Shown piece after piece: positions 26,889 through 35,362 of a stretch of 64,000 bases of DNA. Within the stretch, counting starts at the first letter, position 1, and the number at the start of each line of letters is the position of its first letter. Below the pieces are notes generated by a model, which did not search any database, was not told the origin of the DNA, and saw only the letters and a program-made list of their open reading frames with translations. The translations under genes were made by a program, and so were the position numbers. The stretch is from Rhodoligotrophos appendicifer. GTDB lineage: Bacteria; Pseudomonadota; Alphaproteobacteria; Rhizobiales; Im1. The DNA is taken from the NCBI RefSeq assembly GCF_007474605.1, contig NZ_VHKL01000007.1:308464-372463 (forward strand), in the 5' to 3' direction.

Positions 26889-29131
26889 CTATCCGTCCTG
26901 AACTAGCCCCAGATGTGCACTGCGACTTGGTGCGCGATAGTACCATTCCATACCGCCATGAACTCGCCTTCGGGCCCGCTCCCAGCCGAGGCGCTTTAAG
27001 ACTCGCGCCACTCGGTTTTGTGCAACCTGATCATGCTTCCCAACTGCCACGTCTAACGGGCCCTCCAGGATTTCGCCAATCTTGGTTTCGCCCTTGCCTA
27101 TAAGCCAGCGCGCTATTCTGGATTCCCACGTATCCATCTCATAGGCACCTTCCTGGGCTTCCTTGGCGGCGGCGATTACATCGGGGCTGGTCAACCACCA
27201 CTTGGTGCCAGCATTAAACACGTGCACGGCTTCTGCCCACAATTGGTCGCGATCTGTTTGGAGACCATCGACATCAATCGAGATGCAGCGGACCGGCCAA
27301 AAGCGCCTTCCGCCAGTCTCATCCTTCAGAAATGTGTCTCTGTTTGTTGTGCCGACGAAAACGCATGTTCGCGGGAAATCGCGGGCGGCCACTTCATATG
27401 GAGGGCGAAAGCGATCTTCCTTTCGGCTGAGCCACGCTCTCACCCTATCGGCGGTAGCCTTACTCATGGAGTCGAGCTCGGAATACTCGATGATCCACTT
27501 TCCGGCCATGTTCTCGATGGCTGATTTTGTGCCAGCTTCCCCAGGATCGTCGGTGAAGTACTCTTCTCCAGTGAGCACTCGGATTGCGGTCGACTTAAAT
27601 ATTCCCTGGTCGCCCTGCAGGATTAACATGGTGTCGCATTTGCAGCCGGGCTTCATCACCCGGGCGACGGCAGAAATCATCCAACACTGACCAACTGCCC
27701 GGGAATACGGACTGTCATCGACTCCAAGGTAGTAAGATAGCCACTTTTCTAAGCGGGATTGTCTGTCCCATTTCAGCGCAAGCAACCAGTCGCGGAGGGG
27801 ATTTAGACGGTTGCGTGAAGCGGCCGCTTTGAGCAAGGCATATGTGTCTGAGCGAGACTGATCAACACCTTGACCGCAAAGCCACGCGCGAGCGTCCACG
27901 GTGTCGGCCTCTTCGATCTCTCGCGGCTTCCATTTTTCCGAGCTGCTTGGCACCCATGGAGGCTGCTTCATGATCATGGAGCGCCTCGTCACCTCATTAT
28001 AGGCCAGAGTTTCCCGCATGAGCGGATGATGCTCGATGAGAAGTTTCGCATTCAGAACATCATTAATTAGTACTCGCCGGCTGCCATCCTTGTACCGAAG
28101 GACTGAGCGCCAATCGTTTAGATCGGTGTATTCTTGCGGGATCGTCGGCGGTACCTGCTCTTCCTTGGCTGCCTGCTCAAACTCGTCAGGCGTGACCATC
28201 GCTGTTTTCAGCCAGGCCAGAGTGCTTTCCGGGGTCCATCCTTCGTCAACGGCGTCGGCCGCGTCCCATCCATCTTTCTGACCCGCCGGCGGCAACAGGA
28301 GCCGCACACCCGCTGCCCACGGCGTCAGTATTTTGGCGATGGCAAGCGCAGCGACGTGACCGGGTTCGTCGGCGTCCGGCCAAATGACGATTTCCGACCC
28401 TTGAGCGGGGTCCAGTCGGCATGTCGGACGGCCTTGCCACCGCTCGGCCAGGTCACAACAACGTGCTGCGGAAACAGCTGCCGAGCGCGGTCGGCGCACT
28501 TCTCGCCCTCGACAATGACGACGTTGGCCCGGGGCTGTTCGGCCAGGCGCTCGAGTCCGTAGAGCGGGCGGGGCTTTGCGAATGACATCCAGCGCCAGGC
28601 GCGTTTGCCGTCCGGACCGGTGCAGTATGACTGCGGCAGCACTTCCTTGCCACCATCGGGCATATCGAACCGGCAGATGTAGCCGAGCAGGCGGCCCTCG
28701 GCGTCGCGATACGCCCATGACGTGGTGTGCCGCCCGAAGTCGCGATGGCTCTTCAGGGGCTCGCCCGCACCGTCTGGCACGGGGTGCACGGGTGTCCATG
28801 TCTGCCGCTTCGGCGCCTTCTCCCGAGCCTCGGCCTGCCGAGGTTCGGGCAACAGACTGCCGCCTAGGATCTCGGCGAGCGCGACAGCAGCCTCTCCCTG
28901 CTTGACGCCAGTCATCGCGGCGTAGAGGCTGATCGGATCGCCGCCCTGATGGTTTGCCGCGAAGTCGGCCCAAGCGCCTGTCGTGATGTTGATGCTAAGG
29001 CTCTCGCCCTTCTCTCCCTGCAAACTTCCAACCTTGAATTCATGGCCGTAGACTCGGCCGCCCGGGAACCATTGCCTCAACAGTCCCGGATAAGCTGCGA
29101 GCGCAGCAGCCCCTATCGCCTCGAAATTCAC
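26889..29131 (-). pseudogene. TOPRIM primase-helicase (VapE/DUF5906-like), one apparent frameshift
   Basis: Two minus-strand frames must be joined to get a whole protein. From the ATG at 29131 the first frame runs to about 28396 (MNFEAIGAAALAAYPGLLRQ; VVIVEGEKCADRARQLFP, the TOPRIM Glu motif). Then the second frame takes over at ~28395 (EIVIWPDADEPGHVAALAIA, the TOPRIM DxD motif) and runs to 26889. One extra base at 28394-28396 would restore a single protein of about 747 residues. The C-terminal half is a superfamily-3-like ATPase: GDQGIFKST (Walker A), WIIEYSELDSMSKA (Walker B region), GTTNRDTFLKDETGGRRFWP (sensor and arginine finger). It would prime and unwind element DNA. The break could be real, programmed or a sequencing error; everything after it is otherwise open. 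Confidence 0.8.
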
Positions 29132-29146
29132 CCGATTTCCCCGCGG

Positions 29147-29617
29147 TCAAGCTTCGTGGAATTGCATATGCTCTCTGAGCGCAGATCTGGTCGCAGGCAG
29201 AGGGTCGATGAATTCCCCTATCCACTCACCCGGTATGCACGAACGCATATTGAGAGCACCGCCCAAATACTTGCCCGGCTTGGTCGGATTGATGCAGCCT
29301 TCCATGACGTTTTCCCAGGGCCGGACAGGCTTCCCGTTCTGACTATCGGGGCTGTTAAAATAGATGGTGTAATGAATGCCGGTGTGCTTTCCGTGAAAAA
29401 AGATGGAAAAATTCCCGAAGCAGTTCGATCCCCTTAGCTGCCCCTTGTTGTCCTCCCCCGTCGGGGTGCTCGCGAATACGTTTGTAAGTCGCAAGAGGAT
29501 CAGGGAGAGCCATGAGCTGTAGCCTTGCAGGTGCAGATCCCGGACGGGAATCGGCAGCTTCTTGAGGTGTGATGGGAGAAAGTCTGCCGCATCCTCGCGT
29601 GACATTAAGCGGCCCAT
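29147..29617 (-). CDS. Element hypothetical protein, 156 residues
   Basis: Between the AlpA-like gene (3-bp gap) and the primase gene (15-bp gap), same strand. Mixed alpha/beta; RDLHLQGYSSWLSLILLRLT and FSIFFHGKHTGIHYTIYFNS are the most structured parts. No family recognised. Position in the early/replication block suggests a role with the primase, but nothing in the sequence shows it. Confidence 0.6.
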   Translation of the reverse strand: MGRLMSREDAADFLPSHLKKLPIPVRDLHLQGYSSWLSLILLRLTNVFASTPTGEDNKGQLRGSNCFGNFSIFFHGKHTGIHYTIYFNSPDSQNGKPVRPWENVMEGCINPTKPGKYLGGALNMRSCIPGEWIGEFIDPLPATRSALREHMQFHEA

Positions 29618-29620
29618 GAT

Positions 29621-29827
29621 TCACTCCGCTGCAGCGCTGGCGTTGACCGTGTGCTGATCGAGATACCTTTCGAGATCGGAGCGGCGGTAGAGCACCTTGC
29701 GGCCGAACTTCACAAAGGGAATTCGCATGTGTCCGGTACAGCGCCACGCAGCCAATGTTCCCGCGGTAGTTTTGAGGAGTCGGGCGGCTTCCTCGGGGCT
29801 GAGTAGTGGTTCAGAATTAATATTCAT
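29621..29827 (-). CDS. AlpA/excisionase-type DNA-binding protein
   Basis: 68 residues. The whole protein is a MerR-type winged helix of the HTH_17/AlpA class: LLSPEEAARLLKTTAGTLAA then WRCTGHMRIPFVKFGRKVLY and RRSDLERYL. In P4-like elements and satellites, AlpA activates integrase/excision or early transcription. It lies in the early operon downstream of the integrase, as expected for a recombination-directionality factor or regulator. Confidence 0.85.
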   Translation of the reverse strand: MNINSEPLLSPEEAARLLKTTAGTLAAWRCTGHMRIPFVKFGRKVLYRRSDLERYLDQHTVNASAAAE

Positions 29828-29920
29828 TTGCTTACCTCCATCCTTGTTCGGTGAAGTTAAGCTGCCTTAATCGTCGGCGTTTGTCGTCGGACGGAAATTC
29901 GCCCCAATTAGCGTCGATCT

Positions 29921-30403
29921 TTATTTCCTTTCTATCCAGTCGTCGGGATTCTCCGAAAAACCTCCGGTTTTGCGCTTCCACTGCCCGTACCATTTTTCAA
30001 TGGTGGCAGCCGAAAAAGGGCATTGCCCACGACCCTGTTCGTCGCAAAGGACTTGATTGACCGCTGCCTTGACTGTCAGCCCTTGTTGCACCAGCGAGTT
30101 CACGTCCATCGCCAGAAAGTGCGAAACATCCTCGTGTTTCATAGAAACAGGCCGGCCAGGTCCGTCTGGAACGAGCCACAGCGCTTTAGCTGCCTTGTCT
30201 GGCGCCAATGTCGCAGCGATCAGTCGGTCACACAGCCAATCTCGCAGGGAAGATGGCAAAGTGTATCCTTTTCGCAGACCTGATGATCCGAGTTGCAACA
30301 GCCACGACGCAAAATTCGGATTACTACGGGCCGCTTTGATCCAATCCGAAAAATCCCGATCAATCATCCAGTCTTGGAAATCGCCAAAGGGATTCTCTTT
30401 CAT
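29921..30403 (-). CDS. Element hypothetical protein, 160 residues
   Basis: Started at the ATG at 30403, which overlaps the integrase stop (ATGA), so translation is coupled; longer upstream readings would run inside the integrase gene. Content: Trp-rich N-terminus (DFQDWMIDRDFSDWIKAARS), then GRPVSMKHEDVSHFLAMDVN, followed by a helix-turn-helix-like GLTVKAAVNQVLCDEQG and TIEKWYGQWKRKTGG. The C-terminal half looks like a small DNA-binding module. Not assigned to a family. Confidence 0.65.
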   Translation of the reverse strand: MKENPFGDFQDWMIDRDFSDWIKAARSNPNFASWLLQLGSSGLRKGYTLPSSLRDWLCDRLIAATLAPDKAAKALWLVPDGPGRPVSMKHEDVSHFLAMDVNSLVQQGLTVKAAVNQVLCDEQGRGQCPFSAATIEKWYGQWKRKTGGFSENPDDWIERK

Positions 30404-31686
30404 TCCGCAGCCTCCGCGGCATGGCGTGGGGCGCGGCCGGCCTTCTCTAATATCCTCTCTTCTATCTTGATCATCGGCTCGCGCATGCGCTCCACGTCTG
30501 CGCCGACATAGCCAAAGGTCACGTCGCCACTGATATGATTCATCAAGCGCTTGAGCGTGAACATGCCGACACCGACCGCATCGGCCACAGTAGCAAACGT
30601 CCGTCGAAGATCGTGGCATCGGAGGGTAGGCACGCCTGCTCGAGCGCCAACTCGACGCACGGCCTTATCCGGGGCGCTGAAGTGCCTGTCGCCGGTCGTT
30701 GCGGGGAACAGCCATTCGGATCTGAACGCATGCGCCGCCGCTCTGCGTCTAGTGAAAATCGATTTGAGGTGCGGACCGAACGGCAATACATGTGGGCGCC
30801 CGTTCTTCGTCACGCTGACCGTGAGTGTCGACGTCTCCATATTTACGTCTTTGACGCGCAGCCCGGCGGCCTCACTGCGGCGCAGTCCCGTGAACGTCAG
30901 CACCTCGAGGTAATCTGCGACCACAGGATTCAGCACTCGATCCGTCTCGATCGCGTCGAGCCATGCGCCGAATTGATCTTCGGTGATAAAGGTTTCGCGC
31001 CTTACGATCCGACTCACCGCCAACGCCCGGCACGCGGCTCCTACGGGGTTAGAAGGTAGCAGCGGCCGGCCATCCGGATCAGTCAGGTGGTCGACCGCAT
31101 AGTTCATCACGGCACGCATCGCTCGGGCCCATGCGCGTGCTACACCCTCCCCGCCTCGACGTATCTGCCAGGTGACATCGCCGCTCGTCTTCTCGCCTGT
31201 TGTGCGCTGGCGGATGGAATTGTATCTCCTTTCGAACTCGTCTCTCGTGAGGGCGGAGAGCGGCCGGTCGAGCCAATCGCTGGCGTGAAGCTCTATTGCC
31301 TTCCTATAGCCGTCTGCCGTGCTCTGCCGCATGCCATGGTTGCGCTGGCGGTGAGTGATGTAGGCGTGAAGGGTCTCGCGCAGGGTCTGCGCCGTGGCGC
31401 GCTTGCCGCGGATCTCAGCAACGACTGATTTCCCTTCCTCCATCGACCCGGCATATTTCGTCGCCGATCTCCGGGCAGCCTCGACTGACAATGCGGGGAA
31501 CCGCCCGAGCTTGATCCGCTCCATTCGCCCGGTGCCTCTTACGCGCCGGCGCAGATAGAACGTCTTTGTGCCTCCCGCTGTAATGAGCAGTTCAAGGCCG
31601 GCGGCTCTGTCGTCGGTGTAAGCCATACGGGTTTCAGGAACTGGCAGGCTCTCGACGGCGGACTTGGTGAAATGGATTTTTGGCAC
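30400..31686 (-). CDS. Tyrosine integrase of the tRNA-Lys element
   Basis: 428 residues. The N-terminal arm-binding domain resembles DUF4102 integrases (FTKSAVESLPVPETRMAYTD then DRAAGLELLIT and KTFYLRRRVRG). A core-binding helical domain follows at ~115-200. The catalytic domain has the full set: Arg in TFTGLRRSEAAGLR, Lys in VTKNGRPHVLP, His-x-x-Arg in CHDLRRTFATVAD, His in LMNHISGD and the nucleophile Tyr in VTFGYVGADVERM. It recombines the tRNA-Lys 3' end. Its 5' end faces attR, with three TTGTCAC repeats just upstream (31700-31741) that may also let it control its own expression. Confidence 0.95.
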   Translation of the reverse strand: MPKIHFTKSAVESLPVPETRMAYTDDRAAGLELLITAGGTKTFYLRRRVRGTGRMERIKLGRFPALSVEAARRSATKYAGSMEEGKSVVAEIRGKRATAQTLRETLHAYITHRQRNHGMRQSTADGYRKAIELHASDWLDRPLSALTRDEFERRYNSIRQRTTGEKTSGDVTWQIRRGGEGVARAWARAMRAVMNYAVDHLTDPDGRPLLPSNPVGAACRALAVSRIVRRETFITEDQFGAWLDAIETDRVLNPVVADYLEVLTFTGLRRSEAAGLRVKDVNMETSTLTVSVTKNGRPHVLPFGPHLKSIFTRRRAAAHAFRSEWLFPATTGDRHFSAPDKAVRRVGARAGVPTLRCHDLRRTFATVADAVGVGMFTLKRLMNHISGDVTFGYVGADVERMREPMIKIEERILEKAGRAPRHAAEAAE

Positions 31687-31698
31687 CGATCGGACTCC

Positions 31699-31741
31699 GT
31701 TGTCACAGGTCTTCCGGAGCCGTTGTCACACCCTTTGTCAC
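31699..31741 (+). promoter_or_regulatory. Candidate integrase arm-type sites, right end
   Basis: TTGTCAC at 31700-31706, 31723-31729 and 31735-31741, immediately upstream of the integrase start and matching the two copies near attL. Spacings are 23 and 12 bp. Confidence 0.45.
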
Positions 31742-31835
31742 ATTTACAGGGTTAAGTGCCATTATGATCCGTAAACCCACATTAACGCAGATTCGTCAAA
31801 AAACGGCGGAATTACAAGGAAAATATGTTGATCTA

Positions 31836-31865
31836 TTAATGTCCACTGATCTCCGTTAATGTCCA
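31836..31865 (+). repeat. TTAATGTCCA direct repeats inside attR
   Basis: TTAATGTCCA at 31836-31845 and 31856-31865, 20 bp apart (two helical turns), ending 18 bp before attR. Candidate excisionase or arm sites. Confidence 0.4.
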
Positions 31866-31882
31866 TTAAGACGCGTCGGAGG

Positions 31883-31929
31883 GACTTTTAATCAGTAGGT
31901 CTTGGGTTCGAATCCCAACGGGCTCACCA
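31883..31929 (+). repeat. attR, 47-bp fragment of tRNA-Lys
   Basis: Exact copy of 19371-19417. It lacks the 5' half of a tRNA and is not a working gene. It marks the right boundary; chromosomal sequence resumes at 31930. Confidence 0.95.
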
Positions 31930-32064
31930 TTGGCAAATCATCGCGACAGGCTCTCTGCGTCCGATCGAAGCCTAATCCGATCGGTCGCGGGTCCGGGCGT
32001 TACGGCCGCTCGGATCCCAAAACGGCGATCCATTGTTCGTCCCAACTCCCTCCCGGGGACAGTC

Positions 32065-32460
32065 TCATCGGGTCTCCACCGGACCGCCGGCCTCTTTCCA
32101 GGCGCTGAATCCGCCCTTCATATTGATAATCTTCGCCATGCCCATGCGGTTGAGCTGCTGGGATGCAAGCAGGGATCTCCAGCCACTGGCGCAATGGAGG
32201 ATAAAGGTCCTGTCTTCGCCAAAAATGGGCTTGAAGTAAGGGCTTTCCGGGTCGACCCAGAATTCCAACATACCGCGGGGTGCGTGAAAAGAACCGGGTA
32301 TGCGGCCTTCGCGCTCCAACTCGCGAGGGTCACGGATATCCACGACCACGACATCGCCCCGTGCCGCCAGGGCGATTGCATCCGCAGCCTCTATGCTTTC
32401 AACTTCCGCGTCTGCCTCGGCCAGAAGAACCTTGTATCCGCGCTCTAGGGGTCCGGGCAT
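32065..32460 (-). CDS. Rhodanese-like domain protein
   Basis: Started at the ATG at 32460 (131 residues), where GAGGAG is well placed; upstream ATGs at 32484 and 32481 have no site. A single rhodanese domain: GDVVVVDIRDPRELEREGRI, then PGSFHAPRGM, and the active loop HCASGWRS with the catalytic Cys, then AKIINMKGGFSAWKEAGGPV. These enzymes move sulfane sulfur via a Cys persulfide; the substrate is unknown. It is the first gene beyond the tRNA-Lys element, and 135 bp of unassigned sequence lies between them. Confidence 0.9.
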   Translation of the reverse strand: MPGPLERGYKVLLAEADAEVESIEAADAIALAARGDVVVVDIRDPRELEREGRIPGSFHAPRGMLEFWVDPESPYFKPIFGEDRTFILHCASGWRSLLASQQLNRMGMAKIINMKGGFSAWKEAGGPVETR

Positions 32461-32689
32461 GGTCAACTCCTCATCAGTCATCATTATGATCGCCAGCGTC
32501 GCCCGGAGTCCGCGGCGTTCCCGAGCGCTTGAACAACGGAACCTTGAGCATCAGCGAGACCCGCATCGAAGTCTATGCCCAATTGGTTGCGACCAGGTGT
32601 GCGAACGTGAGTGACTGCTCTGGTGAACCAAAGTGCTGCATGCTCGTTGTCTTTCTGAGCTTTGTCGCAGCAACAGGGGCGAGACATTG

Positions 32690-33946
32690 GTGATCTCACG
32701 AAAACTCGCCTTCGAAATGGGCAAGCTCAAGCGAAAGCTCTGGTTCAGGCCCGCCTTATTCAGTCTCGGCGCCGTGGCCACCGTTTCGCTCGCCATTCTC
32801 CTGCCACCCGTCCTGTCATTCTCAGCGCCGACACAATTCGATCCCGAAGCCGTCGAGAAGGTCCTCACTGTGCTCGCATCCAGCATGCTGGCCGTCGTGA
32901 CCTTCTCCTTGTCAGCCCTCGTCACCGCGCTTTCGGCTGCCGCCCAATCGGCAACCCCTCGAGCTGCGACGCTGCTCATGGAAGATGGCGGTGTTCAGAA
33001 CGCCCTTTCGACCTTCGTTGGAGCATTTCTCTTCGGCGTGGTCGGCATCATCGGCATCTCAGGAGGAATCTACAGCAATAGCGGTCGCTTCCTCCTGTTC
33101 GCCGCTACTGCCGTCGTTATCGCAGTCGTTGTGGTGACGCTCGTCCGGTGGATCGATAGGATCACCCGGCTCGGGCGGGTCGGTTCGACCATCGACACAG
33201 TCGAGGAAGCAACAAGCAGGGCATTCGCCACCTATTCAGGTCTCCCGGCAACAACGAATCACGCGGTGCAACTTGCTGATGCCCATCTTGAGTATTCCGG
33301 CATTCCCGTTTTCGTGACAAAGGTTGGCTATGTTCAGCACCTGGATCTCGATCCTCTGGTGGTCGCAGCGCAAAAAGCGCGCGCGAAGATCCATCTCACC
33401 GTACGGCCCGGGGCCTTCGTCGATCCCACGCGCCGGGTCGCGGTGATCGATGTTGAAACATTGGGAGATCTCCCCGATCACGTTCGGGCAGCCATTACCG
33501 TCGGCGATGCCAGGAGCTTCGATCAGGACCCTCGATTCGGTCTGGTGGTTCTCTCGGAGATCGCGTCCCGAGCACTATCGCCTGGCATCAATGATCCTGG
33601 CACTGCAATCGATGTGATCGGAACTCTCGTTCGGATCCTTTGGACCTGGCAGGCCACCCATCAAAATGCCGCCGACGAGGAGGACAACACCTGTCTCTCT
33701 GTTCCACGTCTGGATCCAAGCGATATCCTCGAAGATTCTTTTCGGGCTATTGCAAGAGATGGTGCAGGAACGGTCGAAGTGGCAAGTCGCCTTGCCAAGG
33801 CTCTGCGCAGTCTGGAAGACTTGCCTGATGCAGATCTCAGCCTCGCCGCACGTGTCAGGTTGGCAGACCTCGTCGACAGGGTTCGGCTCAGCGGCTGCAC
33901 AGAAAGCGACAGGACTACAGTTGAATCCATAGCCGCTGCTCCCTAG
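32690..33946 (+). CDS. DUF2254 membrane protein
   Basis: Started at the GTG at 32690 (418 residues; GGGGCGAG upstream); a frame from 32633 is less likely. Four hydrophobic segments in the first ~140 residues (LFSLGAVATVSLAILLPPVL; MLAVVTFSLSALVTALSAAA; FVGAFLFGVVGIIGISGG; FLLFAATAVVIAVVVVTLVR), then a large soluble part with the family's SPGINDPGTAIDVIG. DUF2254 proteins are widespread and have no settled function. Monocistronic by position. Confidence 0.85.
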   Translation: MISRKLAFEMGKLKRKLWFRPALFSLGAVATVSLAILLPPVLSFSAPTQFDPEAVEKVLTVLASSMLAVVTFSLSALVTALSAAAQSATPRAATLLMEDGGVQNALSTFVGAFLFGVVGIIGISGGIYSNSGRFLLFAATAVVIAVVVVTLVRWIDRITRLGRVGSTIDTVEEATSRAFATYSGLPATTNHAVQLADAHLEYSGIPVFVTKVGYVQHLDLDPLVVAAQKARAKIHLTVRPGAFVDPTRRVAVIDVETLGDLPDHVRAAITVGDARSFDQDPRFGLVVLSEIASRALSPGINDPGTAIDVIGTLVRILWTWQATHQNAADEEDNTCLSVPRLDPSDILEDSFRAIARDGAGTVEVASRLAKALRSLEDLPDADLSLAARVRLADLVDRVRLSGCTESDRTTVESIAAAP

Positions 33947-34244
33947 CCGATCTGCTCGGCCTGGGACAGGATCCTTCTCTGTAATGCCGCTGCCCGTTCT
34001 AGGTCATCGGAAATTGGATCAGCCTTACAGTAATGAAGTTTACGCTTGTAAATCACGTGTCGGAGGCAGATATTAAAAAGAGCAAGAGAAAATCTTGTAT
34101 CGATTGAAAACGACGTAAAATCCCTCGCCAAATAATATGAAAATAGCGAGAAGCCGTAAGAATAATCTCGATAGGCTATCATGGATTGAGATTCTGCTTC
34201 TGATTAAAACGCTTCAGCGGGATGGAAGTCCTCAGAGGGAAGTC
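33947..34244. other. AT-rich gap after DUF2254
   Basis: 298 bp, clearly richer in A+T than its surroundings. A 79-codon minus-strand frame (33943-34182) exists but lacks a convincing start or family. Otherwise I see only a promoter-like zone ahead of the next small gene. Confidence 0.4.
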
Positions 34245-34433
34245 ATGGCAACGAGAAAATTCAAAGTAGGCCAGCTTGTACGTATTCAGAAATCTTCCGC
34301 TCAAACACCGAAAGAAAACTTCAAGATCGTATTATTGATGCCTGCGGATCAGCAGGATATCTATCAATATAGAATCCAGAGTTCTCTCGATTCTCATCAA
34401 AGAATGGCAAAAGAAACCGATCTGTCCCTTTAG
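34245..34433 (+). CDS. Small conserved hypothetical protein, 62 residues
   Basis: Started at the ATG at 34245 with AGAGGG upstream. Reads MATRKFKVGQLVRIQKSSAQ, then FKIVLLMPADQQDIYQYRIQ and HQRMAKETDLS. This pattern (basic start, VGQLV, IVxLMP, YRI, E..L) is one I associate with a small soluble protein common in Hyphomicrobiales, of unknown function and possibly SH3-like. First of a run of very small genes on the plus strand. Confidence 0.75.
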   Translation: MATRKFKVGQLVRIQKSSAQTPKENFKIVLLMPADQQDIYQYRIQSSLDSHQRMAKETDLSL

Positions 34434-34468
34434 AGGGGAGGATTTAGTCTCATTATATGGAGCTTGGC

Positions 34469-34603
34469 ATGGCCAAAGGGCAGATGCGGGGAAACCGCGA
34501 ATTGAAGAAACCGAAAAAGAAAAAAGAGCCTGTAGCTCCGGCTGTTGGGATGAGCAAGGGCATACTGGCCTCGGCGACAACCGGGAAAAAGAAGGGTGTG
34601 TGA
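34469..34603 (+). CDS. Small basic protein, 44 residues
   Basis: Started at the ATG at 34469 (GGAG at 34459-34462); an in-frame ATG at 34457 lies just upstream. It reads MAKGQMRGNRELKKPKKKKE, then a Pro/Ala stretch and a Lys-rich end. The MAKGQ..GNRE.KKPKK pattern is familiar from tiny Hyphomicrobiales proteins. Very basic, so probably binds nucleic acid. Function unknown. Confidence 0.7.
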   Translation: MAKGQMRGNRELKKPKKKKEPVAPAVGMSKGILASATTGKKKGV

Positions 34604-34712
34604 CAACAAGATCGAAATCACAGTTGACCTCTTCCTGACTGCTGCAGCATCAGGAACTTTCAACCTCACTGAGGGTTCATCGGTGAGAATTCTCAAGAGG
34701 TGGAAGTTATGA
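34596..34712 (+). CDS. Possible small protein, 38 residues
   Basis: A GTG-started frame overlapping the previous stop by 8 bp and the next start by 4 bp (ATGA). Encodes NKIEITVDLFLTAAASGTFN and ends RILKRWKL. The coupling geometry is suggestive, but there is no ribosome site and no family; it may be chance. Confidence 0.25.
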   Translation: MCDNKIEITVDLFLTAAASGTFNLTEGSSVRILKRWKL

Positions 34713-34897
34713 CGCGCAAACGAGCTTTGACGAAGCTGCTTCCGAGTTCACAGCTTGAGATCGGTATCGAGGCGAAGTTTCTGGCCGACAAATATAACAT
34801 CCAACCCGAGGAGGCACAGCGGCTCGTTATTCTGGTCGGCGGCACTCGGGCCGATCTTGAAGCAGCCGTTTATGAATTGCAGGCCGGGCTTGCCTGA
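34709..34897 (+). CDS. Small helical protein, 62 residues (DUF3606-like)
   Basis: Started at the ATG at 34709 with AGAGG upstream rather than the GTG at 34700. Reads SQLEIGIEAKFLADKYNIQP then EEAQRLVILVGGTRADLEAA. The two-helix layout with an LA.KYNI.PEEA turn resembles DUF3606 proteins. Similarity judged by eye. Function unknown; last of the plus-strand small-gene run. Confidence 0.65.
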   Translation: MTRKRALTKLLPSSQLEIGIEAKFLADKYNIQPEEAQRLVILVGGTRADLEAAVYELQAGLA

Positions 34898-34977
34898 CGG
34901 CACAATGCCAACTTGAGCATGTGAGTGGAGGCGCGGTGTTTCGTCCGTGTAAAGCGGAACGAATAGGGAACCGGCGC

Positions 34978-35184
34978 TTACTGCTTCGCGGTCTTGCGCG
35001 TCTTAGTTTTCTTCTCTGTCGGTGGCTTAGCTGCGGCCTCGGCTTCTTCCCGAGCCAGACGCAACACGCGCAGTCTCTGGGTCTTGGCCTCAGCCGACTT
35101 ACGGTCGGCCTCGATGATCGACCAGGCCGCTTCATTCGTCTGCCCAGCCTTAGCGGCTCTCTTCGCTAGAGTGCTTTCCGCCAC
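34978..35184 (-). CDS. Small Lys/Ala-rich protein, 68 residues
   Basis: Started at the GTG at 35184, which has GGAGGA at ideal spacing; the frame extends further upstream to 35274 but would cross a terminator-like hairpin. The sequence is helical and charged: AESTLAKRAAKAGQTNEAAW, LRVLRLAREEAEAAAKPPTE, ending in a basic tail. Possibly a nucleic-acid-associated protein; not assigned. Confidence 0.65.
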   Translation of the reverse strand: MAESTLAKRAAKAGQTNEAAWSIIEADRKSAEAKTQRLRVLRLAREEAEAAAKPPTEKKTKTRKTAKQ

Positions 35185-35222
35185 GACGATCCTCCAGAAT
35201 AGCTTTACAGAAATCACAGATG

Positions 35223-35251
35223 AAAAAGGCGGGACACCGGATGCCCCGCCT
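35223..35251 (-). terminator. Rho-independent terminator after cspA
   Basis: On the minus strand GGCGGG (35250-35245) pairs with CCCGCC (35233-35228) and is followed by TTTTT (35227-35223). It lies 112 bp past the cspA stop and before the 68-residue gene. Confidence 0.65.
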
Positions 35252-35362
35252 AACATTGCTAGTCCGATGTTCAACGATCAGTCGATCTGAAAATCGATAA
35301 CACGGAACATCGATAAAATCGTCTGGGCCCAGTACATCCGTGGTTGCCCAGAGATTTAAGTC

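Larger units (their letters stand above)
19371..31929. mobile_element. 12.6-kb integrated phage-related element in tRNA-Lys (prophage remnant or capsid-encoding satellite)
   Basis: Bounded by a perfect 47-bp direct repeat (19371-19417 and 31883-31929), the first copy being the 3' end of the intact tRNA-Lys and the second a stranded fragment. Gene order on the minus strand from the right end: integrase, 160-residue protein, AlpA-type regulator, 156-residue protein, TOPRIM primase-helicase (frameshifted), small terminase, MerR-like DNA-binding protein, two short proteins, protease-capsid fusion, DUF2190 protein, tape measure, 122-residue protein. One gene (26073-26669) faces the other way. Missing: large terminase, portal, head-tail connectors, major tail, baseplate, lysis and cI-type repressor. 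Most frames are open with well-formed starts and four-base overlaps, which argues against advanced decay. Confidence 0.9.

Noticed and set aside
28396..28973. N-terminal extension of the helicase frame upstream of the frameshift
   Set aside because: Arg/Pro/Ala-rich noise in the wrong frame, overlapping the genuine TOPRIM-encoding frame.
33943..34182. Minus-strand 79-codon frame after DUF2254
   Set aside because: Aromatic-rich N-terminal part, no ribosome site and no family pattern, in an AT-rich gap; only its last ~25 residues look protein-like.
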